In this document: positions 1-10,900 of the stretch, piece by piece
Layout of the letters: each line of letters starts with the position of its first letter
How positions within the stretch are numbered: the stretch's first letter is position 1
Assembly: GCA_037176705.1 (NCBI GenBank)
Contig: CM073887.1
Span: 26,725,501 to 26,789,500 of the forward strand
Length of the DNA stretch: 64,000 bases
DNA from: Molossus alvarezi
Taxonomy: Eukaryota; Chordata; Mammalia; Chiroptera; Molossidae
Direction of reading: 5' to 3'
Program-made: the position numbers and the translations under genes
The notes under the pieces: generated by a model
Databases searched by the model: none
What the model was told of the DNA's origin: nothing
Seen by the model: only the letters and a program-made list of their open reading frames with translations

Positions 1-21
1 CAGAATTAACCCTATATGCCA

Positions 22-206
22 GGCCGGTGTGGCTCAATGGATTGGGCGTTGTCCCATGGACTGAGAGGTCCCAGTTTGATTCCCACTCAGGGTACATGGC
101 CGGGTTGTGGGCTGGAACCCTGGTGGGAGGCGTACAGGAGGCAGCCAATTGATGTGTCTCTCTCACATCAATGTTTCTCTCGCTCTCTCTAAAAAATCAA
201 TAAAAA
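22..206 (+). repeat. VES SINE (short-tail type)
   Basis: A tRNA-like head with the A box tggctcaatgg and a degenerate B box is followed by a bat-SINE body. The body has the paired atgtttctctc / tctctcacatcaatg segment and an AATCAATAAA tail. It belongs to the class that ends in caataaa and lacks the tcctcaccygagg tail. Confidence 0.85.
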
Positions 207-700
207 GCTTATTTTAAAAAAAAGAGAGAGAAACAACCCGGTAATACTTACATAAGCCACCTTATTCTATTACAAATTTGAGACAGTTAAAGATGTAGGT
301 AAATACTTTGAAAATAATAAAAAGTACAGGTAACACAAGCAGGCTCTTCTCTGAGGCCACATTAGAAGAGCTGCTAGGCTGCTAACAAAACACCATATCC
401 TGCATTTCAAAAGAAAGAGAAACATTCACTGAGCAATGGACTGGCAGGAATTCAGTAATCAATGACAAGGGAAGGAAAGAGCAAATTGAAACATGTTTCA
501 ATTTGGAGCTTGTTTGACCAACAGCAGCTACCTTTCAGATCAACCTCCTCCTACAAGGGCACTTGCTAGTGTTTGATTTGAATGCCATTCTTTGAGGGAC
601 AGAGTAATTAAAACCTGGAGATGTATGACTTTTCCATTCAAAACAATACACAGTTCCTAGTTTGCAACACTAACTCATGTAGATTTTTAAAAGCTCAAAA

Positions 701-3320
701 TTTTTTCTGGTCAAGATGGTGCTGTAGGTAAATGGGTACTGGCCTCCTCCCATAACCACATCAAAATGACAACTACACTATAACACAAACATCCTTCAGA
801 ACCGCCTGACATCGACCTGAATGGAAGTCCTACAACTACAGAATTAAAGAAGCCGCCACATGGAGACTGGTAGGAGGGGCGGAGGCAGATGGGCTGATCC
901 AGATAAAAATCAGGAGGACACCTCGGCTGGGAAAGTCCTCCCTGAGGAGTGAGGGGTCCCCATCCCACACCAGGCGCCCAGCTCAGGGTGCCAGGAAGAG
1001 AATCCCCATAACTTCTGGCTGTAAACACCAGCAGGAACTGAGGCAGACGGAGGCTGAGGCCGCTGGAGCCCCAGGCAGCTCCTCTGAAAGGGCCCGCACT
1101 CGGACTTGCTCCCTCCAGGCTCCAGAGTTGGGGAGGCAGCTTGAAAGGCACCAGAGACATACGGGGAAGAACTGAGTTATTTGGCATGGGGCAAGAACTG
1201 GAGAGGCAGCTTTCTCCTTGAGAGACGTGCTGTTGGAGGCTGTTGTTCCTTTGGTGAGCCCTACCCCCACAGGGCAGGCAGATGGCCGCCATATCTGGGA
1301 CTCCAGCAACCTGAATCACACTGCTTGCCCCACCCTGGTGATTCCCTACTGCCCTGCCCCACCCAACTTTCAGGCCCACCCAAGCTGTTTCCAGTGGCTT
1401 CACCATAAGATTGGCCTGTTTTGGCTCCTGCTTCAGATTTTCCTAAATTCTCTCAAACAAGCAGCATCTGGCCACAGAGAACCCCATACCTCTCATTAAG
1501 TGGCCCCAGGCCTGGCACTAGAAGCAGCCAGCCTTAGTTCACAGCTTGGCTTCACCTGGGCACCTCCAAACCCTGCACAAGAAGCAGCCATCTGCAGATC
1601 ACTTTGTAGCTTATGCATGGTGGCCCCGGGTAGAACACAGGCAGTGGCTGACCTTGCCCCAGAGCCAGCACACCCAGCACCCAGTGGACAGCTTCAGTCC
1701 ACGTCAAAGCACCACCATCCAATCACCTCTACACTCAAGAAATGGACTCAGTGGGTACCAGAGCACTGTTGAAGTAAGTCTTGCTCTGTGTGGTGGGCCC
1801 CTGCACAGCTGATCCTCCAAGGTAGTCAGAAGTCGGTGGATAGTGGGCACAGCCAGTCCTTGCACCTGATCAGCCTGAGTAAAACCCTCCCACTGATGTG
1901 CCAACAGCAATCAAGACTCAATTACAACAGAAGGGTGTAAAGCCCACACGAGAGGTGCACCTTGAAAGCCCAGCTGGGTGATCAGGGAGGCTGTGCCACT
2001 GGACCCTACAGGACACCTACTACAACAGGCCATCCTAGGAAACCTAGGAGTCATAGCAACTCTACCTAATACATAGAAACAATCACAGGGAGGCAGCCAA
2101 AATGAGGAGACAAAGAAACATGTCCCAAATGATAGAACAGAACAAAACTACAGGAAAAGAACTAAATGAAATGGAGATACGCAATCTAACAGATGCAGAG
2201 TTCAAAACGCTGCTTATAACAACGCTCACTGGACATAGTGAGGGCCTCAAGAGCACAATGAAGGACCAGTCAGAAATGAAGGATGCACTAGCTGAAATAA
2301 AAATAATTTACAGGTAATCAATAGTAGAGTAGGTGAAGCCAAGAAGCAAACCATCGATTTGGAATACAAGGAAGCAAAAAACACCCAATCAGAACAGCAA
2401 AAGAAAAAAGAATCCAAAAAAAATGAGGATAGTATGAGGAGCCTGTAGGACAACTTCAAGAATACCAACATTTGCATCATGGGAGTGCCAGAAGGAGAAG
2501 AGAGGGGGCAAGAAATTGAAAATCTATTTGAAAAAATAATGACAGAAAACTTCCCTAACATGGTGAAAGAAACAGACATACAAGTCCAGGAAACACAGAG
2601 TATCCCAAACAAGGTGAACCCAAAGAGGTCCACACTTCATCATCAAAATGCAAAAGGTTAAAGAGAAAGAGAGAATTTTAAAAGCAGCAAGAGAAAAGCA
2701 GTTAGTTACCAACAAAGGAGTTCCTGTAAGACTGTCAGCCAATTTCTCAAAAGAAACTTTGCAGGCCAGGAGGGAGTGGCAAGAAATATTTAAAGTGATG
2801 AAAAACAAGGACCTACAACCAAAATTACTCTGTCCTACAAAGCTATCATTTAGAATTGATGGCCATATAAAGAGTTTTCCAGATAAGAAAAAGCTACAGG
2901 AGTTCATCACCACCAAACCAGTATGTTGATGGGTCTTCTTAAAGAAGATTAAAAAATATGAACAATAAAATGGCAATAAATACATATCTATCAACAATTG
3001 AATCTACAAACAAAATGAGTAAGCAGAACAGTAACAGACTCATAGATACAAAGAACTTTTTGTTAGTTGAAAAGATGAAGGGATTAGGAAGTACAAATTG
3101 ATTGTTAGACTGATGAACCTCAGAGTGAAGGAGGGAGGTGGGGCGAGAAGAGAGAAACCAAAGAACTTACATGCATATATGCATAATCAATGGACACAGA
3201 CAATAGTGTGGGGAAAGCAGGAGGGGGGCAAGATTGGGGAGGAGGGGGTCAAGGGGGAAAAAAAGAGAGTCATCTCTAATACATTCAACAATAAAGATAA
3301 GTTTAAAAAATTAAGAAAAT
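701..3320 (+). mobile_element. ORF1-only L1 (half-L1-like), copy A
   Basis: The element begins with a 5' UTR start like L1 (tcaagatggt), has about 1.4 kb of 5' UTR, then a degraded ORF1 (about 2102-2970). It passes straight into an L1-type 3' UTR with G-rich runs and an A-rich tail, with no ORF2 sequence between. An exact 18-bp target duplication atttttaaaagctcaaaa lies at 683-700 and again at 3584-3601. The second copy is separated from the element by a VES inserted at the tail. ORF1 keeps the start MRRQRN but is broken near residue 71 and later. The same ORF1-to-3'UTR junction occurs in two other copies here, so the absence of ORF2 is a family trait and not a private deletion. Confidence 0.85.
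2102..2970 (+). pseudogene. L1 ORF1p-like gene of copy A, broken
   Basis: The fragments match the ORF1p encoded by the window's other L1-type elements. Visible are the N-terminal MRRQRN start, a coiled-coil-like Glu/Lys-rich stretch, an RRM-like segment (GVPEGEE near 2480) and the C-terminal domain (NFSKETLQARREWQ near 2740). ORF1p is an RNA-binding trimer that packages L1 RNA. This copy is inactive: the first reading frame stops at 2317 after 71 residues, a later segment restarts in another frame at 2479, and another begins at 2648. Confidence 0.8.
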
Positions 3321-3569
3321 TTTTTTTTTTTTTTTTTTTTTTTTATCCTCACCCAAGGATATTCCTCCATTTGTTGTACAGACAGAGAGGAAGGGAGAGA
3401 GAGAGAGAAACATCTATGTGAAGGGACACATCGAGCGGCTGCCACCCGCACGACCAACCAGGGCCGGGGACAAACTGCAACCGAAGTACGTGCCCTCAGC
3501 GGGAACCGAACCCGGGTCTCTCCGGACCGCAGGTCGACGCTCTAACCGCTGAGCCAAACTGGCCAGGGC
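3321..3569 (-). repeat. VES SINE inserted at the tail of ORF1-only L1 copy A
   Basis: A long-tail VES runs in reverse: T-run, atcctcacccaagg, GA-rich stretch, then the complement of the tRNA-like head ending tggccaggg. The target duplication aaaaaattaagaaaattttt is at 3305-3324 and 3570-3589, so it landed exactly at the junction of the host element's tail and its flanking target copy. Confidence 0.9.
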
Positions 3570-3940
3570 AAAAAATTAAGAAAATTTTTAAAAGCTCAAA
3601 AAATTTACTAGGTAAATTTTTACTATTTATCTTTAGAACTTTTATTTAATGCTTAAAAAGCAGTTTGGCTTTCTAAAATGTCTCAAGAGGAAAGAGGCAA
3701 GGGGAAATGAGCCTCATCCTAGTGCAGTTATAATAGCAAGCACATCACTGAAACTTGAAGAGGCAAGCAGTTGAAGGATCTCTCCATTACACAAACTAGA
3801 TGCATTACATTAGTATCAGTATATACTTAAGACAAATATTATTTCTATCCTTCCTTGTTTCATACTTCTGGCATGCTAACATACATCAAGTCAACATTGA
3901 CCTTCAATATGGTTTTGTTTGATGATGCACATTTTGCTGG

Positions 3941-4240
3941 TTTGAGAAATTTCATTTATTCCACAAACATTCACTGAGTGGCCACCATGTCCTAAGCATA
4001 GGACTAAACATTTTGGATAAAGAAGTGGACAAAATTTAATCCCTGACCACAAGAAGCTCACAGGCTACTGGGGGAACACAGACCAACAATGGAAAATGCC
4101 ATAATAGAGGTAATAATAATTGTTGACGTATTGAATTCAGAACTTTATATTTACTACTTCATTTAATCATCACATTATTGTTATTTCATAGATGATGAAT
4201 TTGGGACTTCCAAGTTAAGTGATTTGACCAAGAGCATTTA
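3941..4240 (+). repeat. Ancient L2 / MIR relics
   Basis: Position 3955-4085 resembles the L2 3' end (attcactgagtggccaccatg, then caagaagctcacaggctactggggg). The part from about 4100 looks like MIR (cttcatttaatcatcac, gatgatgaatttggg). The copies are highly diverged, and the assignment is by eye. Confidence 0.55.
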
Positions 4241-4260
4241 GTTAAAAATAGGGAGAGAGC

Positions 4261-4510
4261 ACTGGCCGGTTTGGCTCAGCGGTTGGAGCGTCGGCCTGCG
4301 GTACAGAGAGACCCGGGTTCGGTTCCCGCTAAGGGCACGTACCTCGGTTGCAGTTTGACCCCGCCCCTGGTTGGTCGTGCGGGTGGCAGCCACTCAATGT
4401 GTCCCTTCACATCGATGTTTCTCTCTCTCTCTCTTCCTCTCTCTCCCTCCCGCTCTATCTGAACAAAAAATGGAAAGGTGTCCTCGGGTGAGGATAAAAA
4501 AAAAAAAAAT
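4261..4510 (+). repeat. VES SINE (long-tail type)
   Basis: A near-consensus head (tggccggtttggctcagcgg, gggttcggttcccgc) is followed by a TC-rich segment, gtcctcgggtgagga and an A-tail. An imperfect target duplication, aaaaatagggagag and aaaaataggaagag, flanks it. Confidence 0.9.
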
Positions 4511-5149
4511 AGGAAGAGAAAGGATTTGAACTCAGATCCCCTGACATCAAAGCATATACTGTAAACCTTTACATTACAACTCTTCAAAGCACTGAGGAAG
4601 CCCAGTGGGGATAAGAAAATTAGGAAGAGATGACAAAGCCAGTTTCGAAGCTCTTTCACTTACACTGAGTCTGTAAAAGAGTAAATTTTTTGGGTCCCAA
4701 GCAGTATAATAAATTCTTTAGAAAAATAAATTAGTTTGCCAAAGTAGATACTGGAATTGCCCTTGATTTATTTAATAATCTGAAGAAACAATCATACATA
4801 CATTTTCAAATAATGATGAACAAGTTCACTGTTCCTAATGAATAAAGCAAAATAAGATGTCAAACTGCATTAAAGCAGAAATGGCCTGCATTTTAGATAT
4901 CAATAGAGGGCAAACATTTGTGAACAAGGAACCGGTGATGAGAGAGTAAAAGTCCTTCAGGGCCATCAGCCGGGCTTGTGCAATACCATTGTGCCCAGTG
5001 AGCGCCCAGCGGGTCTCATGGGATGGCACCACCAAGCAGGCCTACTCCAAATGAACGCAAGGCCAATGGAGCACATTTTCCAGACCGACTGAAAGTGAAG
5101 AAAAATGTTAACAAATTAGCTCATCTTCATAACTAGAATCAAGCAACTT

Positions 5150-5300
5150 CATTAAATTCTTTTCTATATACTGTACTACTTTGGCCTCATAGCAACCTTA
5201 TGAGGTATGAGTTTTTGAAGTATCCCTATTTTATAGACAAGAGAAAGAGGCAAACAGTAGTTAAAGTATGAAGCTACTTAACAAGAAAAGAACTGGGTGG
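5150..5300 (+). repeat. Possible MIR relic
   Basis: The segment cctcatagcaaccttatgag followed by ccctattttatagacaagag is typical of the MIR core. The copy is short and diverged. Confidence 0.45.
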
Positions 5301-8057
5301 CATTTGTTACTTTAACCTTTCCAGTCAAAATTATCTGTCCTATGCCTCAGAATCACGTTCTCAATTCAACAAGCATAAATCACTGGGATGGCACTTCATG
5401 GGCAAAAAATGGAAAACATGTGTGTCCCACCCCTGAAGAATTCCCTGTATGAGTCTCTCTGCTAGAGAATCACCAAATTAATCCTTCATAATATGATAAT
5501 ATGCTTCTCAGACGAGTATAACGGTAATTCCAAGATAAATTCCTTGGAAAAAAAAAAGGTTCCATGATGAAAGAAGGTAGGAAAATACCACCTAGTACAC
5601 ATCTGACTTGGAGATATGAAACATATACTGGCATATTAAGGGCTCTGATAAGTCCTGCAATACACAAAGCTGTTTATCTTTATTTATCTAAGTTATCAAA
5701 CCAAACTGAACTAATGTTCCATTGACTACACTTTGGGAAAAGCTGGGTTATGTGTCACTCCTTACACAGGCTATTTTTGCATTTGTCAAAAATATCTTTC
5801 CCAAAGGAAGTCACTGTGAAGGCAGGGATTTCACCCCTAAGCTAGGCCAAAAAGGGAGATGCTGGCAGATGATTCCTTTTCCACCTCTCAAATCAGTTTC
5901 CATAGAAAGCTGCCTATTTTGTCTTAGCACAGGATATAATGTTAGGGGCCAACCCAATTTCCTCTCTTCCATTAGCCAATCACAAGTCAATCAAGTACAT
6001 TATTTCTGGCAAGAGCTGCACTGACTCATTCGGGTCTAAAAATAACTCTTGACCACATGTGGTACATCTAGATCCTTCTCCAGAATCTAACATCTATATT
6101 CACCAACTATAAGGTGTTACTCAGCTGTAATCATTTTTCACTAACACATACTGATATGGTATGAAAAGAAGCCATATAAAATAACCAAAATCCTTATTCT
6201 TTGTTTGTTTGTTACACAGAAATTTTGCCAGGATTAAATGTTCCATCACAATATTTGGAAAATGCATACTGGCATTCATACACTTTAAATTTTAACAGAT
6301 TTTGGGAGGAATAGTCCAAAATAATCATTCCAGCCTTTCAGAGAGAAAAATCTATGCTCTAAAGAATGTTTCTAAGATAGCATTTCGGTTATAAATCAGA
6401 TTTACTCCCCAAGAGAAATCTTAAAGTACATGTAAAAGAATTAGTGTTTTAAACAAACTAATCTTAACTCATGTTTAACTCTGGGAGGAGTGGTCTGGGA
6501 ATATGGATTCCATTGCTTTGACATAAATGAAAAAAGGTTTCTTTCATGAGAACTGCAATGACGAATATGCATGCCTGAGAGAGCAAATGTTTGGGTTTCA
6601 GCACGATACCCTGTGGGTAGAAATATTTAAAAGTATAAAATATAAACAAATATAAAGAAAAATTGGAACATGATGAGGCCTGGTAGGTATCATATCTAAT
6701 GGGAACACATCTGAACACCTAGAGTCAGCTAAGAGGCCAATCTGAGCACAAAGACTCAATCTTAGCCCAGCCTTCACCCCAGTCTGCATCTGGGGTCCAG
6801 AGTCAAGATACGTGAGGAGATGAGACTAGTGTCAAGAATACTCCCGGTTCTTCTGAGGACGGCTGACAGCCACAACCCTTCTCCGATAGGCTTTTGCAGG
6901 CCTCCAAAGTGATACGAAATGAAAACTAAGACCCAACATGCAGCTAGTCGAGAATCAAGCTGATTCTCGTGAGGTCATAACAGAATAAGTATGGATAGTC
7001 CTCATTGATCAATTCCAAATGGAATTTTCTTTCCCTTTTAATGAATTCTAATGTAGACTATCTGAGAGAATTAATCTTTTTCAGGAGATAAATTCAAGTT
7101 CAGACCATAGCCTGGTACCAAACAAGTATGATGACTTCTTTCTGCCCAGCAAGAGAGCTGGTGGTATCAACATACACCTTCTGTTCATAATCCACTAATC
7201 TAACCAAGTAAGCCTCTCACTTGCCAGTTCTACCACAGGGAAAGGCTTTATGTGTATATGTTGTTTTGCTTTGAGGGAGTTCTTCTATTTTGATATCTAA
7301 ATCCTTACACATTCGCTACATTTTTTTTTTAATCCCGAAAAGAAGTTAGATTCAGAAAACTAACAAACTTGATACCTCTCTCTTGCTGGGAAGATAAAAT
7401 AAATATGGGCAACATCACCCAAGTTTTAGTCAGGCAAATGTATTTGTCAAGCTAAATATCATTTGCTACTAGCTTAACCACAAATGTTTTTTCAAACAAA
7501 AAAGAGTACTTACAAGATGAAAATAGTTAAGACAGTTGCCCTCTTTCAACAGCAGGGTCTCTTAAAACATACATCCTATACGAACCACACTGGAGTTGGT
7601 AAATGTCAATATTCAGCATTCTGTAAATATATTTCCTACTTTCTTGTCATCCATTTTTCAGTGACCAAATCCCCGTGACCTAATGTCCCTGGTCTCCTTT
7701 CTCCAGTCCACCCACACCATTCTTAAAGCCCTACATACCCTTATACTTCTGATTCTCAATTCCCCAAAGGGCAAGGGCTAGCTTTCGTATCACTGCAGAG
7801 CCCATAGAATGGGCCCACCTAGAGTGTGCAGGTGTGAAAAAAAAACAAAAACTGAAAGCATATATGTCTACCTCAGAATATATATGGAAACTCCTTTCTC
7901 ATTTCTTAAAATGTCTTCATCTAAAATGAATGTGAAGACCATCTAAAAATGAATACTTTCCTTCATCCAAACTTCCTAAAAAGTAAACCAGACCAAGTGC
8001 TATCAAATTTATTTGCTGATCAGATCTCTCCATTTGCTGTTAAAAAGAATACAAGCC

Positions 8058-8204
8058 CTAGTCTGTGTGGCTCAGTTGGTTGGGTGTCATCCCATGCACC
8101 AAAAGGTCGCCGGTTGCATTCCCAGTTAGGGCGCGTGCCTGGGTTACAGGCTTGATCCCCAGTGGGAGCCCTGCAGGAGGCAGCGGATTGATTGATTGAT
8201 GTTT

Positions 8205-8235
<31 letters not shown>

Positions 8236-8290
8236 CCCCTCCCTCTCCCTTCCTCTTTCTTTAATATCAATAAATACATATTTTAAAAAT
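8058..8290 (+). repeat. VES SINE with long TC run
   Basis: It has a tRNA-like head (gtgtggctcagttggttgg), a body, a pure (tc)n stretch near 8212-8234 and a caataaata tail. Short direct repeats aatacaag flank it. Confidence 0.85.
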
Positions 8291-8317
8291 AAAATAAAAA
8301 TAATACAAGAGGCCCAA

Positions 8318-8665
8318 AATGGAGTCGCTTATGCTAAGCCTATGTCAACCAAACTAAGACAGCTACAGTTTCAGCTCTCCCAGAAATGGAATCCTAAACC
8401 AGTCAAACAGGAATCACCTGATCAGCACTAATTAGGTAGACTGCCCAATGAGCCCTTTCTATCCCCCCAACTTGCAATAACCAAGTCTATTTTTTCTATA
8501 TAACTTCCCTGTTCCAGCTCCCTTCTGCAGGAAGTCTTCATTTTGTACAGCTACTTGGAGCTTCTTTCTATCTGCTGCCCAATTCATGAATTGTTGAATA
8601 AAGCCAGTAAGATCTTTCTAATTTACTCAGTTGAATTTTGTTCATTAACACTAGTTCCCTGAAGA
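8318..8665 (+). repeat. Possible solitary LTR fragment
   Basis: The block reads gaggcccaaaatggag and then a pyrimidine-rich promoter-like stretch. It ends with gttgaataaagccagtaag and gaattttgttcattaaca, an arrangement of AATAAA followed by a short U5-like tail that is typical of endogenous retroviral LTRs. No internal retroviral coding sequence is next to it. The family is not identified. Confidence 0.4.
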
Positions 8666-8954
8666 TTTACCTCCTCTCAAAAAGTGTGGGGGTGGGGTGG
8701 AAGTGGGGAGGATCACATTTCTAATTATTTAGTGTTCATAACAGTTTCTTTCTACCTTTAAAAATATAATGAATAGACATTTTGTATTCTATCAATAATA
8801 CCATGAACTTAAAGTTCACTACATTTAACAAGAATTTATAAAGCACAAAATATAAAGAACATTTCTGAGTTTGCCTTCATAAAATGAATTAAATCTGTTT
8901 TGTGTTTATGAGGAGTAGAACATTATATTTTTAAATATTGTGTTATTCAACAAA

Positions 8955-9075
8955 TGACTGATTCATTTTTTTTCCATAATATATACTGACTGCCTGCTGT
9001 GCGCATATCTGGGCCAGGTGCTGGAGATACTGTCCCTATCTCATGGAGCTTACAATCCAAAAATGAAATTTATGA
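8955..9075 (+). repeat. L2 relic
   Basis: The stretch ctgactgcctgctgtgcgc, gggccaggtgctggagatac and tcatggagcttacaatcc follows the L2 3'-end consensus order. Confidence 0.6.
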
Positions 9076-9849
9076 ATCTTGACAACTATACATTCCAGAT
9101 ATTCAAGCAAAAGAATCACTGTTTTCATTTTCAAAAGCATATCATATTCCAACAGTAATATTCCATTAGAATGTTACCTCTAAACTTGAAACAAGACAAC
9201 AAAAGTGAACATTAGCATTCATATAATCTCCTTGAAAAATTAGCCAAGAGTAGTTTAATAGTTCCTTTACTATCAGAAAACTAGGTCTTAAGATAACTCT
9301 TAAGTGCAGAAACATAATGAAAAAAGACCCAAGAACATTGTTTTAAATACCTGTAATTAACACTAAATGAGTCACATTTAACATAAATTAAAACGTGCTT
9401 TAATATACTCAGGAGGAAGAAGCGTAAAATAGCTATAAGGGAACATTTGAAATTTTAAAACCTGGTCACCAACCACTCATCCCAAGTGTCAAAAACAGGG
9501 GAAAAAAAAAAATGGAATGGTTTCTTTTTCCTTGGAAAGGTCGAGTCCAGTTTCAAAATCCAAAAGCCTGTCAGAAACCACTTTCCCATCCAGAGAGAAC
9601 CACCTACGGGGTCTACACACACCACCGCCCAATGTTGCCGATATCCTTAACATTCCCTGAGCATCCACGGTGTTCGTGTGCCTAATAACATGTACAGGTA
9701 GAGATGGGTGTGCAGAGCCTGCAGGAGCCAATAAAGCTGGTCCTCTGAAAATTAGGAAACAAATGCGAATGACTCTTCTCTTTCCTCTAAGTGCCCGCCT
9801 TCTGCACCTCAGCTTTCTACCCGTCTACAAGGACTCTGGTTATTCCCTC

Positions 9850-10900
9850 GGGTCTTGGGTATAGCAAAGTGCGAGCGGCCGCTGGGTTGGCGAGCGCGGC
9901 GATCTACTCGCTGCGTGCTCCAACCTCTTCCCTCCGGCCTCTCTGGCCGAAACTCACCAAAAGGTGGCCTAAGGGCTGGGAGAGGGCTTGGGGCTGGGGC
10001 GGGACGGAGGGAGGAGAGCCGAGACTGGAACCCGGCAAACCACGGCGCTCTAGGTCAGGTTCATCCCCATCTCCATCCCTCCCCGATTTCCACCTTCCAC
10101 CCCAGACGCCCTTTTCCACAAGGCATCCCTGGGCCCACCTTCCCCTCGTACCCCCACCGCCACCAGTCCGGCCGTCGGCGGCTCTCCAGGGATGGCAGCG
10201 CCCTTACCAGGCTCATGGACCCCAGGGTTGTCGGACAGCTCGATGACCAGGAGCTCCCGGCCCTCGAAGCTGCGCCCCACCGTGTAGATCCTGCTGATGG
10301 CGGTGCACTGCAGCCACACGGACACCAGCGCCTCGCGCAGCTCGGGGTAGCGGTGGTACTCGAAGGAGATGCCGTCCTCCTGCTGCAGCCGCCGCCGGCG
10401 CCTCATGCCCGCCGCGGGCGCCCCGGGCTCCTGGGCTCCGGCGCCCAGCAGCCACCCGCAGGCGGCCAGCGCCGCGCACAGCGCCAGCAGCCCCCGGCCT
10501 CCTCGCTCGGCCATCGCGTCGCCGCTGCCGCCGCCCGTGCCTTCCTGCGCCCGCGGCCTCTTTTGTCTGCCCGGCCCCGGGACTGAGCTGGCCGGCGCTG
10601 CGGGAGGACGGCAAGTTCCGCACCAGCCTCCGAGCGCCTCACCTTCCCGGCTGGAGTGAGTGTCAGCCCGCGCGCGGGGGCCACCCAGAGGCGAGGCGAG
10701 GCGAGGAGCGCGCGGGGCGGGCCGCACTACCGGCCGCCGGGCCCAGGGGAGCTGCAGGAGAAACCACTGCAGGAGGGGCCGCGCGCCGGCCCAGCCGAGC
10801 GCATCTGCGCGGCGCGTGCGTTATCTGTTGGCTCAGAACCACGTCAGAAGCCAGATGGCTCCGGGGACGACGCAGGTGATCCGACAGCTGAGGACGGGGT
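9850..10900 (-). promoter_or_regulatory. CPE: CPE CpG island / promoter region
   Basis: A roughly 1-kb block is very rich in G+C and CpG, in contrast to the AT-rich flanks. It covers exon 1, the first bases of intron 1 and the presumed 5' UTR and upstream promoter (about 10515-10900). No TATA box is evident. GC boxes and short GCGC runs are frequent, as expected of a CpG-island promoter. The transcription start cannot be fixed from sequence alone. Long plus-strand frames across the block are by-products of its GC content. Confidence 0.75.
10208..10514 (-). CDS. CPE: Carboxypeptidase E, coding part of exon 1
   Basis: CPE is a zinc carboxypeptidase (M14 family) that trims C-terminal Lys/Arg from prohormone intermediates in secretory granules and acts as a sorting receptor. 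This exon encodes residues 1-102 plus the first base of the next codon. It shows a signal peptide with an Ala/Leu-rich core ending near GAGA, a short propeptide, the pentabasic RRRRR furin-type site near residue 40, and the start of the catalytic domain ([19 protein letters not shown] through [20 protein letters not shown]). It ends HEPG at a consensus donor, GTAAGG, at 10207-10202. The match to mammalian CPE is nearly residue for residue, so the identification is firm. The ATG chosen begins MAERGG, aligning with the known start. Open frame upstream is only GC-rich 5' UTR. The zinc ligands lie in later exons outside the window. Confidence 0.97.

Larger units (their letters stand above)
1..10207 (-). 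other. CPE: CPE intron 1 (5' part) with interspersed repeats
   Basis: This stretch follows the CPE exon 1 donor on the minus strand and contains no recognisable CPE exon 2, so it is read as intronic. The conserved exon 2 segment, which would continue after HEPG, was not seen in any frame. It holds VES SINEs, one ORF1-only L1, L2 and MIR relics and a possible LTR fragment, each listed separately. The remaining unique blocks, roughly 210-680, 5300-7940 and 9100-9850, are AT-rich and show nothing I can name. That this is intron 1 is inferred from the exon 1 donor and the known large size of the CPE gene. Confidence 0.7.

Noticed and set aside
4835..5035. 66-codon minus frame with readable-looking protein
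   Set aside because: Considered as a pseudogene of a small membrane protein, but I could not match it to any family and nearby frames do not extend it.
9489..9731. 80-codon minus frame upstream of the CPE island
   Set aside because: No homology, no splice context, and it ends in a low-complexity Phe run from a poly-A tract.
9855..10586. 243-codon plus-strand open frame over the CPE CpG island
   Set aside because: It is antisense to the verified CPE exon 1 and owes its length to GC-rich sequence with few stops; Arg/Pro/Ala-rich with no protein features.
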